NCBI RefSeq assembly: GCF_014400405.1
Contig: NZ_CP060496.1
Coordinates: 2,046,001-2,110,000 of the forward strand
Direction of reading: 5' to 3'
Length of the DNA stretch: 64,000 nucleotides
DNA from: Brachybacterium sp. Z12
Lineage (GTDB): Bacteria; Actinomycetota; Actinomycetes; Actinomycetales; Dermabacteraceae
Part shown: piece after piece, positions 49,247 to 64,000 of the stretch
Layout of the letters: each line of letters starts with the position of its first letter
Position numbering within the stretch: position 1 is the first letter of the stretch
Notes under the pieces: generated by a model
What the model was told of the DNA's origin: nothing
The model's input: the letters and a program-made list of their open reading frames with translations, nothing else
Database searches by the model: none
Made by a program: the position numbers and the translations under genes

Positions 49247-51077
49247 TCAGTCCAAGGGCCGCCGGGTCGCGCCGTAGGTCGCCGAGCGCACCAGGTGCGC
49301 GTAGACCTTGAGGGCCTGGGAGACCTTGCGCTCGCGATGCACCGGGCGCCAGGGCAGCGGGCCCTTCGCCTCGCGGCGGCGCGCCAGTTCGTCCTCGGGG
49401 ACATCGAGCTCGAGCAGGCGCTTGTCGACGTCGATGATGATCTTGTCGCCGTCCTCGATGAGGCCGATCAGCCCGCCCTCGGCCGCCTCCGGCGAGATGT
49501 GCCCGATGGAGACACCGCTGGTGCCGCCCGAGAAGCGGCCGTCGGTGATCAGGGCGCAGGTCTTGCCGAGGCCGCGACCCTTGAGGAAGGAGGTCGGGTA
49601 GAGCATCTCCTGCATGCCGGGCCCGCCCTGCGGCCCCTCGTAGCGGATCACCACGACGTCGCCGTCCTTGACCGTCTTCTCGAGGATCTTCTGGACCGCC
49701 TCCTCCTGAGAGTCGCAGACCACCGCATTGCCCTCGAAGTGGAAGAGGTCCTCGGTGATGCCTGCGGTCTTGAACACCGCGCCGTCGCGCGCGAGGTTGC
49801 CCTTGAGCACAGCGAGGCCGCCGTCCTTGGTGTGGGCATGTGGCACCGAGCGGACCACCCCGTTCTCGCCGTCGGTGTCCAGCTCGTCCCAGGTGTTCGT
49901 GGTCGAGAAGGCCTGGGTGGTGCGCACCCGCCCGGAGCGGCGTGGAACAGCGCCTCTGCCTTCTTCGAGGCCGTTCCGCCGCGGATGTCCCATTCGGCGA
50001 GCCAGCTGGCCAGGTCCGGGGAGTGGACGGTGTGGATGTTGTGGTCCAGCAGCCCGGCACGGTCCAGCTCGCCCAGGATCGCGGGGATCCCCCGGCACGG
50101 TGGACGTCCTCGACGTGGGCGGTGCCGTTGGGCGCGACCTTCGACAGCGTGGGCACCAGGCGCGAGATGCGATCGATGTCGTCGAGGCCGAAGTCGACGC
50201 CGCCCTCGATCGCGACGGCGAGGATGTGCAGGATGGTGTTGGTCGAGCCGCCCATCGCCACATCCATCGCCATGGCGTTGGAGAAGGCGGCCTTGGTGGC
50301 GATCGAGCGCGGCAGCACCGACTCGTCCTCGTCCTCGTAGTAGCGCTTGGAGAGCTCGACGATCTTCCGCCCGGCTTCGAGGAAGAGCTCCCTGCGGAAC
50401 GCGTGCGTGGCCAGCGTCGTCCCGTTGCCCGGCAGCGACAGGCCGAGCACCTCGGTGAGGCAGTTCATGGAGTTCGCCGTGAACATGCCGGAGCAGGAGC
50501 CGCAGGTGGGGCAGGCGTTCTCCTCGACCTCGGCGAGCTGGGCGTCGGTGATCGAGTCGTCGGCGCTGAGCGACATCGCATCGACCAGGTCGATGCGGTG
50601 CTCGGTGACGCCTTCGATCGGCTTGCCGGACTCGGAGGGGCCGCCCGAGACGAAGATGACGGGGATGTTCAGGCGCATCGCCGCCATCATGTGACCGGGG
50701 GTGATCTTGTCGCAGTTGGAGATGCACACCAGGGCGTCCGCGGTGTGGGCGTTGACCATGTACTCGATGGAGTCGGCGATGATGTCGCGGCTGGGCAGCG
50801 AGTAGAGCATGCCGCCGTGGCCCATGGCGATGCCGTCGTCCACGGCGATGGTGTTGAACTCCTTGGAGACGCCGCCGGCCTCCTCGATCGCCCCGGCGAC
50901 CAGGTCCCCCATGTTCTTGAGGTGGACGTGACCCGGCACGAACTGGGTGTACGAGTTCGCGATCGCGATGATCGGTTTGCCGAAGTCGCCGCTCTTCATG
51001 CCGGTGGCGCGCCACAGGGCGCGGGCGCCGGCCATATTGCGGCCGTGGGTAGAGGTGCGGGAACGGAGCTGAACCAT
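49247..51077 (-). CDS. ilvD: Dihydroxy-acid dehydratase (two frameshifts)
   Basis: IlvD dehydrates the dihydroxy acids to the keto acids of Val, Ile and Leu. The restored length is about 610 residues. Iron-sulfur cysteines are in [10 protein letters not shown] and [12 protein letters not shown]; the C-terminal part has G-R-F-S-G-G-T-S-G. Breaks lie at CCCCC 50089-50093 and CCC 49931-49933; one base each restores A-G-G-I-P-A-I-L and A-P-G-R-V-R-T-T. The gene is separate from ilvBNC. Confidence 0.93.
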
Positions 51078-51128
51078 GCAGGCATGCTACGCCGCCATGC
51101 GAGATGGCGGTGTCACCATCCGGACAGC

Positions 51129-51164
51129 GGACGGCCCGGCCCCTGATCGGGGGCCGGGCCGTCC
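51129..51164 (-). terminator. Hairpin terminator after gatB
   Basis: GGACGGCCCGGCCCC and GGGGCCGGGCCGTCC form a perfect 15-bp stem around TGATCG, 16 bases beyond the gatB stop. Confidence 0.8.
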
Positions 51165-51179
51165 GTGACTCACGGGATC

Positions 51180-52694
51180 TCAGCTCACGCCGAGCTTCTC
51201 CATGATGATCTCGCGCACGCGGCCGGCGTCGGCCTGACCGCGGGTGGCCTTCATGATCGGGCCGATCAAGGCGCCGATCGCCTGGACCTTGCCGCTCTGG
51301 ATCTTGGCGACCACATCGGGGTTGTCGGCGATGGCCTGATCGACGGCGCCGGTGAGCACCGAGTCGTCGGAGACCACCGCAAGGCCCTCGGACTCGACGA
51401 TCGCAGCAGGGTCGCCCTTCCCGTCCAGCACCTTGATGAGGACCTGCTTGGCGATCTTGTCGTTGATCTTCTTGCCGTCCACCAGGCCCTGCAGCTCGGC
51501 GACCTGGACTGGGGAGACTGCAAGAACTGTGAGATCGAGGTCGCGGTCCTTCGCGATGCGGGCCAGCTCGCCCATCCACCACTTGCGAGCGCTCTGGGCG
51601 CTCGCACCGGCGGCCACGGTCGCCTCGATGAGGTCGAGGGCGTCGGCGTTGATGACGTCCCGCATCTCGAGGTCGCTGAAGCCCCACTCGCCGAGCAGAC
51701 GGCGCCGACGGGCGGCGGGCAGCTCCGGCAGGCTGGTGCGGATCTCCTCGACCCATTCGCGGCTCGGGGCCACCGGCACCAGGTCCGGCTCGGGGAAGTA
51801 GCGGTAATCCTCCGCATCGGACTTCGGGCGGCCCGAGGAGGTGCCGCCGGTGTCCTCGTGGAAGTGGCGGGTCTCCTGGATGACCTTCTGCCCGGCATCG
51901 AGCACGCCCGCCTGGCGAGAGATCTCGAAGCGCACGGTCCGCTCGATCGAGCGGAACGAGTTCACGTTCTTGGTCTCGGTGCGGGTGCCCAGCTCCGCCT
52001 CGGGGTTCGCGCGCAATGACACGTTGATGTCGGCGCGCACATTGCCGCGCTCCATCTTCGCCTCGGAGACGTCCAGGGCCCGGAAGATGTCGCGCAGGGT
52101 GCGCACGTAGGCGGCGGCGACCTCGGGGGCACGGCCCTTGGTGTTCGGGATCGGCTTGGTGACGATCTCGACCAGGGGCACGCCGGCGCGGTTGTAGTCG
52201 ACCTGCGAGTGGGTCGCGCCGTGGATGCGCCCGGTGGAGCCGCCGACGTGGGTGTTCTTCCCGGCGTCCTCCTCCATGTGGGCGCGCTCGATCTCCACGC
52301 GGATGATCTCGCCGTCCTCGAGCTCGACGTCGACCCAGCCCTCATAGGCGATCGGCTCGTCGTACTGCGAGGTCTGGAAGTTCTTGGACAGGTCCGGGTA
52401 GAAGTACTGCTTGCGCGAGAACCGGCAGGTCTCGGCGATCGAACAGTTCAGCGCCAGCCCGATCTTGATCGCGTACTCGACGGCCTTGCGGTTAACGACC
52501 GGCAGCGCACCGGGCAGGCCCAGCGAGGTCGGGGTGATCGCCGAGTTGGGCTCGGCGGCGAAGATGTTGGGCGCGCCGTCGAACATCTTGGTGGCGGTGC
52601 CCAGCTCGACGTGGACCTCGATGCCGAGCACCGGGTCGAAGCGGGCGATGGCCTCGTCGTAGTCGACGAGGTCGATGTCTGCTGCAGTGCTCAT
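51180..52694 (-). CDS. gatB: Asp-tRNA(Asn)/Glu-tRNA(Gln) amidotransferase subunit B
   Basis: GatB (504 residues, intact) binds the misacylated tRNA and phosphorylates its side chain with ATP. It has G-I-E-V-H-V-E-L near the N-terminus, the C-N-C-S-type segment replaced here by [21 protein letters not shown], and a C-terminal GatB/YqeY tail ending in D-A-G-R-V-R-E-I-I. Its ATG overlaps the gatA stop (TGATG). It works with GatA and GatC. Confidence 0.95.
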   Translation of the reverse strand: MSTAADIDLVDYDEAIARFDPVLGIEVHVELGTATKMFDGAPNIFAAEPNSAITPTSLGLPGALPVVNRKAVEYAIKIGLALNCSIAETCRFSRKQYFYPDLSKNFQTSQYDEPIAYEGWVDVELEDGEIIRVEIERAHMEEDAGKNTHVGGSTGRIHGATHSQVDYNRAGVPLVEIVTKPIPNTKGRAPEVAAAYVRTLRDIFRALDVSEAKMERGNVRADINVSLRANPEAELGTRTETKNVNSFRSIERTVRFEISRQAGVLDAGQKVIQETRHFHEDTGGTSSGRPKSDAEDYRYFPEPDLVPVAPSREWVEEIRTSLPELPAARRRRLLGEWGFSDLEMRDVINADALDLIEATVAAGASAQSARKWWMGELARIAKDRDLDLTVLAVSPVQVAELQGLVDGKKINDKIAKQVLIKVLDGKGDPAAIVESEGLAVVSDDSVLTGAVDQAIADNPDVVAKIQSGKVQAIGALIGPIMKATRGQADAGRVREIIMEKLGVS

Positions 52695-54198
52695 CACTTC
52701 GCTCCGTTCGTGAGCTCGGGGGCCTTGGCCAGCAGGGGGCCGCCCCAGGAGTCCTCGAGCAGTGCCTCCAGGGCGCCGCCCACCCGGTACAGGCGCTCGT
52801 CGGCCCGGACCGGGGCGAGGAACTGGATGCCGGCGGGCAGGCCATCCTCCGCCAGACCGCTGGGGATCGTGATCGCCGGGGTGCCGGCGAGGTTGGCGGG
52901 GATGGTCGCGATGTCGTTCATGTACATCGCAGTGGGATCGTCGATCTTCTCGCCGAGACGGAAGGCGACGGTGGGTGCGGTGGGCGAGGCGAGCACGTCC
53001 ACCTGCTCGAAGGCGGCGGCGAAGTCGCGCTGCACGAGCGTGCGCACCTTCTGGGCGGAGCCGTAGTACGCGTCGAAGTAACCGGCCGAGAGGGCGTAGG
53101 TGCCCAGCAGGATGCGGCGCTTGACCTCGTCGCCGAAGCCGGCGCCGCGGGTGGCCTTCATGACGTTCTCCGCAGTGGGACTGTCCTCGGGGACGACCCG
53201 CAGACCGAAGCGCATGCCGTCGAACTTCGCGAGGTTGCTCGATGCTTCCGAGGGCATGATCAGGTAGTACGCCCCCAGCGCGTAGCGGAAGTTCGGGCAC
53301 TTCACGCGCACGATCTCCGCTCCGGCGCGCTCGAGCTGCTCGAGCGACTCGTTGAAGCGGGCGCTGACCTCGGGGCGAAGCCCTCGCCCTCGAGCTCCTC
53401 GATGACGCCCACGCGCAGACCCTTGACGTCCTTGCTGCGCGCGGCCTGCGCGAAAGCGCCGACCGGATCCGTGAGCGAGGTCGAGTCCAGCGGATCATGA
53501 CCCGCCATGAGCTCATGCAGCAGTGCCGAGTCCTCCACGGTGCGGGTGACGGGGCCGGCCTGGTCCAGCGAGCTGGCCATGGCGATCAGCCCGTAGCGGG
53601 AGACGGAGCCGTAGGTGGGCTTCACACCGACCGTGCCGGTGACGGCGCCGGGCTGACGGATCGAACCGCCGGTGTCGGTGCCGATCGCGAGCGGGGCCTC
53701 GTAGGAGCCCACCGCCGCGGCACTGCCGCCGCCCGAGCCGCCGGGGATCCGGTCGCGGTCCCAGGGGTTGCGCGTGGGCCCGAAGGCACTGGTCTCGGTG
53801 GAGGAGCCCATGGCGAACTCGTCCATGTTGGTCTTGCCCAGCAGGGGCAGGCCCGCCTTACGCAGCGCGGCGACCAGAGTCGCGTCGTAGGGCGGGATCC
53901 AGCCCTCGAGCATCTTGGAACCGGCGGTGGTGGGCTGGCCCTCGGTGACCACGACGTCCTTGACGGCGATGGGCACGCCGGCGAGGCCGTGCAGCTCCTC
54001 GCCGGCGGCGCGGCGGGAGTCGACGTCCTTGGCGGCGGCGAGCGCCTGGTCGGTGTTGACGTGGAGGAAGGCGTTCAGATCGCCGTCGACGGCGGTGATG
54101 CGGTCCAGGTGGGCGCGGGTGAGCTCCTCGGAGGAGACCTCACCGGCGGCGAGTGCGCTGGCCTGAGCGGCCGCGCTGCGGCGGATGATGTCATTCAT
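52694..54198 (-). CDS. gatA: Asp-tRNA(Asn)/Glu-tRNA(Gln) amidotransferase subunit A (one frameshift)
   Basis: GatA releases ammonia from glutamine for GatB. The restored length is about 501 residues. The amidase Ser-cisSer-Lys triad is visible: Lys in P-I-A-V-K-D, serines in [10 protein letters not shown] and D-T-G-G-S-I-R. The break is at GGGG 53372-53375; one base restores [15 protein letters not shown] 54198 matches family N-termini; GTG 54210 lies too close to the AAGGAG site. It follows gatC by 19 bases. Confidence 0.93.
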
Positions 54199-54217
54199 CG
54201 GTGGGTTCACGCTCCTT

Positions 54218-54514
54218 TCACTCTTCGCCCAGGATCTGCGGGACGGCGAAGCGGCCGTCCTGCGCCTCAGGAGCGCCGGCCAGCGCCTGCTCCTGGGTCA
54301 GGGTGTTCTCGACGACGTCCTCACGGAAGACATTCGTCATGGCAATGGGGTGGGACGTCGCGGGAACATCCTCGGTGGCGACCTCGGAGACGGAGGCGAC
54401 AGCGTCCATGATGGAGTCGAACTCGCCGGCGAAGCGGGCGATCTCCTCATCGGTGAGCTGGATCCGTGCGAGGTCGGCGAGGCGTGCAACGTCATCTCGT
54501 CCGATCGAAGGCAT
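54218..54514 (-). CDS. gatC: Asp-tRNA(Asn)/Glu-tRNA(Gln) amidotransferase subunit C
   Basis: GatC (98 residues, intact) stabilises the GatA-GatB complex. It shows the typical [16 protein letters not shown] opening, a D-x-I-M helix, and the central R-E-D-V segment. No clear ribosome site precedes ATG 54514. First gene of gatCAB. Confidence 0.93.
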   Translation of the reverse strand: MPSIGRDDVARLADLARIQLTDEEIARFAGEFDSIMDAVASVSEVATEDVPATSHPIAMTNVFREDVVENTLTQEQALAGAPEAQDGRFAVPQILGEE

Positions 54515-54523
54515 AGGAGCATT

Positions 54524-55350
54524 CTAGGCCGGGTCGACGGGTCCGGCGCCCACCCGGTAGTGGTAGCCGCCGATCCGGCGGAAGCCGAGGTCGCGGTAGA
54601 GGCGACGAGCCGGGGTGCTGTCCGACTCGACCTCGAGCAGCGCGCGGCGCGCCCCTGCACGGCGGCGAGGGCGAGCAGGGCCCCGGACAGCGCACGCCCC
54701 AGGCCTCGGCGGCGGTGCTCCGGGTCCACCACGATCATGTTCAGCACCGCGACGGTCTCCTTCCCGGCGCTGACGAGCGCGGCGCGGCCGACGGCGGCGT
54801 CGGTGCCGGTACCGGGCGCAGGCAGGCGCACCTGGATCGCCGGGGTGCCGGCGAGGATGTCGTGCATCGTGTCGCGGGCGCCGTCCCCTTCGCGTGGGGC
54901 CAGGCGCCAGGCGGACTCGAACCAGTCCTCATCGAGGGCGCCGGTGGAGATCACGGCCGACGGATGGGGACGCGGCAGCGTGCCGGCCAGCTCCCGCTCC
55001 AGGATCTCGCTGCTCCCGGCGACCACATCGCCGCGGGCGGCGAGCGTGCCGTCCAGGGTCGCGGGCGAGACACCTTCGATGATCCGGTGCACCGGTTGCT
55101 CCCCCGCCATCGCGACCAGGGACTCCACCCGGCCCAGCGCGGCGAGGAGGTCATCCTCGGCGCTGGGGGCGTCGAGGGCGACGATGCTGTGGGCGCGTCG
55201 GGTCACGCCGCGGGAGCGCAGCAGCGAGAAGCCGTCCACGTCGAGGCGCTGCAGCGGCTGCCAGCCGGCGATCAGCGTCTCGAGCAGGCGGCTCCCGTGA
55301 AGCGGGCGGAGGGTCGGGGTCGAGGCGGAGCCTCTCGAGCGTCGAGTCAC
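54524..55350 (-). CDS. GNAT-family N-acetyltransferase (one frameshift)
   Basis: The restored product is about 275 residues with a C-terminal GNAT domain: V-A-V-L-N-M-I-V-V-D-P-E-H-R-R-R-G-L-G-R-A is the acetyl-CoA loop. The break is near 54645-54652; one lost base restores L-L-E-V-E-S and the closing L-Y-R-D-L-G-F-R segment, ending at TAG 54524. GTG 55350 directly abuts GGAGG, too close, so the true start may be further in. The substrate is unknown. It ends 9 bases before gatC. Confidence 0.7.
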
Positions 55351-55446
55351 CCTCCGAGCCTACCGAGGCCGCAGGGAGGCAGGTGCCGCCCACTGGCCGT
55401 TCCTCGCTAGACTTCGCTCTCCACCGGACCACGAAGGGACCTCGAC

Positions 55447-55671
55447 ATGTCCGTCGACCCGAACATCGATTACCACGCCCATGATCCTGAGGACGGAGAG
55501 GAGCGCTCCGACGACCCCGTGCTCCGCGAGGCCCAGGAGCTCGAGGCGAAGATGCGCCGCGCGCTGGCCACGAAGGACGATCCGCTGCGGGACGGCGAGT
55601 CGACCTCGGAGCGGCTGCGCAGGCTCGAGCGGGAGAGTTCCGCGTCCTCGCCGAGCACCCCCGAGGACTGA
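55447..55671 (+). CDS. Small acidic protein of unknown function
   Basis: A 74-residue frame with AAGGGA ahead of ATG 55447. It is rich in Glu, Asp and Arg and probably forms a central amphipathic helix (E-A-Q-E-L-E-A-K-M-R-R-A-L). No signal peptide or known motif. Codon positions look like coding DNA for this genome. Confidence 0.55.
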   Translation: MSVDPNIDYHAHDPEDGEERSDDPVLREAQELEAKMRRALATKDDPLRDGESTSERLRRLERESSASSPSTPED

Positions 55672-55732
55672 GCACAGCACCACATAGCCGGCCGATGGCT
55701 CGTTCGTCATGCGGGCTTGCCACACTGGGGGC

Positions 55733-60561
<4,829 letters not shown>

Positions 60562-60602
60562 TCACAGGCCGCCTTCACACCTGTCGGCCTGCGCCGTCTT
60601 GT

Positions 60603-61730
60603 TCAGTCGACCAATCGCTCGGCCCAGGAGGGGGCGATGCGCAGCAGGGCCTCGAGCGCCGACTCGTCGAGCAGCGTCGAGGCCGACGGCTGCGCGGAGG
60701 GGTCCACGAGCCCGCTGTGGACGGCGTGGGAGGCGCCGGTGTGGGCGATGACAGCCACTCCCGCAGCCTCCGCGTCGCTGTGGCCGAGGCGCCGCCAGGA
60801 CTCGAACATCATCTCCAGCTCGGGGCCAAGCAGCCCTCCGGGGCGGGGGTCGACGACGAGCTCGAAGACGCAGCCCTGGTCGGTGGCCTCGGCGATGCCT
60901 TCCCAGAGCACCCTGCCCTGGGGGCTGGTCAGCGGAGGAAGGCGGCGCGGCGAGATCGCCATCCGGCGCGCACCGGCGTCGCGTGCGGCGCGCAGCAGCT
61001 CGATGTCCGCTCCCACGCCGAGGGTCACCGAGTCCGCGCCGAGCCCGAAGTCCTCGAGCGCGACGAAGAGGGAGCGCCAGAGCACCCCGATCTCGGGGGC
61101 GGGGATCGGTGCGTAGCGGCGCCGCCCGGACGGGGTGGGGATGCGTCCCTCATGCACGGCGGCCACCGCGTCCTCGCGCAGCAGCAGCACGTGCAGCTGT
61201 GCTCCCGGGACCCGGTCCTGCAGGGTCTCGAGATGGCCGACCAGCCCCTCGGCCAGCAGCATCGGCAGATCACGCACTGCGCCGGGGTCGCCCAGGGTGC
61301 GCTCCCCCGACTGCAGGAACGTCGCTCCGGCGAGGGTGGCCGGCCCCAGCGCCGTGGTCATCAGCGCCCCCTCGTAGCCCAGCATCGCGATCCGTGCCGC
61401 ATCCAGCATCCGCTCGCGCAGCTCCCGGGCGTGCTGCCAGGCGAGTCCGGTGCCGGTGCCCAGGCGCCAGCCGTAGCTGACGAGGTCCCCGGTGGTCTCG
61501 GCGAGCAGGGCGAGGGTGGACGGCAGGAGATGGTCGGTCTCGTCGAGGCCGAGGGCCGAGGGCAGGTAGAGCCGGGTGGCGATCTGCTCCTCGAGGTCGT
61601 CGCCGAGCAGTGCGCGCAGGCGCAACAGCGCGGCCAGGTGCGGATCGTCCGGGAGATGGAGCGCGAGGGCCTCCTGCGGCGTGGGCGCGCGGAAGGTGCC
61701 GTCTCCGGTGAGGGTGACCAGTGGCTTCAT
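60603..61730 (-). CDS. MetE-like barrel protein (Rv3015c-type)
   Basis: An intact 375-residue protein. T-G-P-A-T-L-type segment (A-L-G-P-A-T-L-A-G-A), the G-A-V-R-D-L-style helix and the R-I-P-T-P-S-G-R-R-R loop resemble the C-terminal half of cobalamin-independent methionine synthase, as in the uncharacterised actinobacterial protein encoded next to ligA. I do not see the zinc ligands of MetE, so it may not be a methyltransferase. Its ATG overlaps the mnmA stop by 4 bases. Confidence 0.65.
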   Translation of the reverse strand: MKPLVTLTGDGTFRAPTPQEALALHLPDDPHLAALLRLRALLGDDLEEQIATRLYLPSALGLDETDHLLPSTLALLAETTGDLVSYGWRLGTGTGLAWQHARELRERMLDAARIAMLGYEGALMTTALGPATLAGATFLQSGERTLGDPGAVRDLPMLLAEGLVGHLETLQDRVPGAQLHVLLLREDAVAAVHEGRIPTPSGRRRYAPIPAPEIGVLWRSLFVALEDFGLGADSVTLGVGADIELLRAARDAGARRMAISPRRLPPLTSPQGRVLWEGIAEATDQGCVFELVVDPRPGGLLGPELEMMFESWRRLGHSDAEAAGVAVIAHTGASHAVHSGLVDPSAQPSASTLLDESALEALLRIAPSWAERLVD

Positions 61731-62836
61731 GAGCGGCGCTCCAGGGTGGCGGCGGCGAGGACCCTGTCCTCGTCGTAGAGGACGAGGGTCTGCCCGGGGG
61801 CGACGCCGCGGATCGGGGTGCTGAGCTCGACTCGCAGGCTGGCGCCGGCGGAGGAATCCTCGGCGCCGGCGGTGGCGGGGACCTCGAGGATCGTCGCCGG
61901 GGTCGCCTCGCCGTGGGCACGGATCTGGGCATGGACCTCGCGCCCCGCCTCGAGCGGTTCGAAGGAGATGACATCGGTGGCGCGCAGCTCGCGGGTGGAC
62001 AGCAGCTCGCCGGCCCCGATCACGACCTGGCGGGAGGAGGGATCGATGTCCACGACGTAGCGCGGGGCGCCGTCGGGCGCGGGATGCTGGATGCCCAGCC
62101 CCTTGCGCTGGCCGATGGTGAAGCCGTGGGTGCCGCGATGGGTGCCCAGGACGGTGCCGCTGTCGTCGAGGATCTCGCCGGGCGCCTCGCCCAGGTTGCG
62201 CTCGAGGAAGCCGCGGGTGTCCCCGTCGGCCACGAAGCAGATGTCATAGCTGTCAGGCTTGGTGGAGACGCCGAGACCGCGGGCCCTCGCTTCGGCACGC
62301 ACCTCATCCTTGGTCGCGTACTCCCCCAGCGGGAACAGCGAGCGGCCCACGGCCTCGGGCCCCATGACGGCCAGCACATAGGACTGGTCCTTCGCCATGT
62401 TGAGGGAGCGGTGCAGGGAGGGGGCGCCGCCCGGTCCGTCGGTGCGGATGGTCGCGTAGTGGCCGGTGCACACGGCGTCGAAGCCCAGCGCGGTCGCGCG
62501 CTCCAGGAGCGAGGCGAACTTGATCCGCTCATTGCAGCGCACGCAGGGGTTCGGGGTGCGGCCGGCGGCGTACTCGGACAGGAAGTCCTCGACCACCAGG
62601 TCATGGAAGTCATCGGAGAGGTCCCAGACGTAGTACGGGATGCCGATGCGGTCCGCCGCGCGACGGGCGTCGGAGGCATCCTCGACCGTGCAGCAGCCCC
62701 GAGAGCCGGTCCGGGTCTGGTCCCGGTTCTTGGACAGCGCCATATGCACGCCCACCACCTCGTGGCCCGCGTCGACGGCCCGCGCCGCGGCGACAGCGGA
62801 GTCGACCCCGCCACTCATCGCTGCCAGCACCTTCAC
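61727..62836 (-). CDS. mnmA: tRNA 2-thiouridylase
   Basis: MnmA (369 residues, intact) places sulfur on U34 of tRNA-Glu, -Gln and -Lys. The PP-loop is S-G-G-V-D-S; the catalytic cysteines are in N-P-C-V-R-C-N and Y-D-I-C-F-V; a second pair lies in R-G-C-C-T-V. The second of two adjacent GTGs (62836) gives the usual V-K-V-L-A-A-M-S-G-G start. A cysteine desulfurase gene upstream on the same strand probably supplies the sulfur. Confidence 0.93.
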   Translation of the reverse strand: MKVLAAMSGGVDSAVAAARAVDAGHEVVGVHMALSKNRDQTRTGSRGCCTVEDASDARRAADRIGIPYYVWDLSDDFHDLVVEDFLSEYAAGRTPNPCVRCNERIKFASLLERATALGFDAVCTGHYATIRTDGPGGAPSLHRSLNMAKDQSYVLAVMGPEAVGRSLFPLGEYATKDEVRAEARARGLGVSTKPDSYDICFVADGDTRGFLERNLGEAPGEILDDSGTVLGTHRGTHGFTIGQRKGLGIQHPAPDGAPRYVVDIDPSSRQVVIGAGELLSTRELRATDVISFEPLEAGREVHAQIRAHGEATPATILEVPATAGAEDSSAGASLRVELSTPIRGVAPGQTLVLYDEDRVLAAATLERRS

Positions 62837-62991
62837 CACGTCCGCCTTTCGCTCGTCCGGATGTTGCTCTTCCGGCTGTCCAGTGTACGGAGCGGGGCTC
62901 CCCCGCCGGGGTGGTGCGATACGTGATCTGCGACCCGCCTCCGCAGCTCCCGGGGAGGGCACCTCGGAGGCGTCCTGGTTACGATCGCGGC

Positions 62992-63833
62992 ATGGATCAC
63001 CCCGGCCTCGACGATCATCAGCAGGCGCTGCTCGCGCAGTGGGCACCTCACGCCGCGCTCGTCCATGACCACAGCTGGGGGCTGGTGCAGACGACGGTGC
63101 TCGAGCTCGAGGACCCGGAACGCGGCACGGTCATTCTCAAGGCCGGCGGGCCCGCGGACCATCATCTGGCGCGGAGCTGCGTGCGCATCGTGAGTGGCTC
63201 CGGCCCTGGGTGCGCACCGGGCATGCCCCGCAGCTGCTCGCCGCCGACGAGGAGGCGAAGCTGCTGATGACCCGGTTCCTCCCGGGGCAGCTGGTGGAGG
63301 GCCACCGCGCGCAGGACGATCCGGACACCTACCGGCAGGCCGGAGCGCTGCTCGCCCGCTTCCATGCGCAGCACACGGAGACCTCGACGGAGTGGGGCAC
63401 CCGCCTCGCGCAGCGGGCGCTGGACTGGCTGGACCGTCCCCACCGGATCGATGCCCCGTCCGCAGCCGCGCTGCGAGCCGAGATCAGCACGTGGCCCCGC
63501 AGCGGTGAGGTGACCCTGGTGCCGAACCACGGGGACTGGCAGCCCCGCAACTGGCTGATCGACGAGGGCACCGTGCGAGTGATCGACTTCGGCAGGGCGG
63601 ATCTGCGGCCCGCGGCCGAGGACTTCGCCAGACTGGCCCGGCAGGACTTCGCCCGCGATCCCGCGCTCGAACACGCGTTCCTGCAGGGATACGGGCACGA
63701 TCCGCGCGAGGCGGGGCTGTGGCGGCGCACGCTCGTGGTCGAGGCGATCGGCACGGCAGCCTGGGCGCATGGCGTGGGCGACGAGCCCTTCGAACGGGTG
63801 GGGCTGCGGCAGATCGCGCAGCTGGTCGGCTGA
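62992..63833 (+). CDS. Aminoglycoside-phosphotransferase-like kinase (one frameshift)
   Basis: The restored protein is about 280 residues of the APH/choline-kinase fold. The catalytic loop is H-G-D-W-Q-P-R-N-W and the metal-binding motif is I-D-F-G-R-A-D. The break is at GG 63173-63174; one added base restores A-R-E-L-R-A-H-R-E-W-L. The substrate is unknown; an antibiotic-resistance role should not be assumed. It sits between mnmA and the desulfurase gene on the opposite strand. Confidence 0.75.
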
Positions 63834-63857
63834 GCCCTGCCGCCCGCTGCGCGGTGA

Positions 63858-64000
63858 TCAGCCGAAGAGCGCACCGACCGCGCGGGCCCTCTCGAGCGAT
63901 TCGGGCAGTGCCGCGAGCAGGAGGTCGATGTCCCGTTCGGTGCTGGTCCAGCCCAGGGACAGGCGCAGCGCCCCGCGCGCCTGCTGATCGCTGACGCCCA
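63858..64000 (-). CDS. Cysteine desulfurase, C-terminal part (runs off the window)
   Basis: Only the last 47 codons are present: V-S-D-Q-Q-A-R-G-A-L-R-L-S-L-G-W-T-S-T and a helical end. R-L-S-L-G-x-x-T-T/S is the conserved C-terminal signature of NifS/IscS-type enzymes. It would provide sulfur for mnmA downstream. The stop TGA is at 63858-63860. Confidence 0.85.
   Translation of the reverse strand, partial: GVSDQQARGALRLSLGWTSTERDIDLLLAALPESLERARAVGALFG

Noticed and set aside
62992-63833. Aminoglycoside resistance gene
   Set aside because: Only the generic kinase fold motifs are visible; many such proteins act on other small molecules.

Overview
The window is core chromosome from a high-GC actinobacterium. 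The G+C is clearly high by eye, GTG starts are common, genes overlap by 1 or 4 bases, and the gene order is actinobacterial: rpmB end/thiL/ddl/gpsA/plsC/murA/leuD/leuC/IclR regulator/tRNA-Glu, tRNA-Gln/gltX/FAA hydrolase, then cimA/ilvE/leuB/serA/ilvC/ilvN/ilvB, gatB/gatA/gatC, recQ/ligA and mnmA/cysteine desulfurase. From recalled gene order a Brachybacterium-like member of the Micrococcales is my best guess; this is inference.

Layout. 1-9.4 kb: end of rpmB, a PepE-like peptidase, a double GNAT protein, an alcohol dehydrogenase, and an envelope/lipid operon (murA, DUF2867, plsC, gpsA, ddl) with thiL. 9.5-16.2 kb: leuCD with a divergent IclR regulator, a Usp protein, three tRNAs, gltX and an FAA hydrolase. 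16.3-22.3 kb: PH-domain membrane protein, LLM oxidoreductase, DUF2199 protein, a putative DNA-repair protein and a Ski2-like helicase. 22.4-23.9 kb: a tiny secreted repeat peptide and a secreted V8/trypsin-type protease. 24.2-32.7 kb: respiratory nitrate reductase narKGHJI plus a DUF6457 gene. 33-44.2 kb: branched-chain amino acid and serine synthesis, including ilvBNC behind a classical attenuator. 44.4-49.1 kb: assimilatory/dissimilatory nitrite reductase nirBD with siroheme synthesis genes. 49.2-64 kb: ilvD, gatCAB, GNAT, RecQ-PRTase, ligA, a MetE-like protein, mnmA, a phosphotransferase and the end of a cysteine desulfurase.

How it fits together. NarK imports nitrate, NarGHI reduces it to nitrite, NirBD takes nitrite to ammonium, and the methyltransferase/chelatase pair makes the siroheme for NirB. 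CimA, LeuBCD, IlvBNCDE cover most of Ile/Val/Leu synthesis (leuA is not here). GltX, tRNA-Gln and GatCAB form the indirect Gln-tRNA pathway.

Sequence quality. Twenty-seven of about 54 protein genes, many of them normally essential, are interrupted by about 42 apparent single-base frameshifts. All but one look like loss of one base and most lie in short G or C runs. I read these as uncorrected sequencing errors and annotate each gene as one CDS across its break, not as pseudogenes. The most novel biological item is the secreted peptide whose mature part is made of V-E-V-N-P-W hexapeptides, next to a secreted protease.
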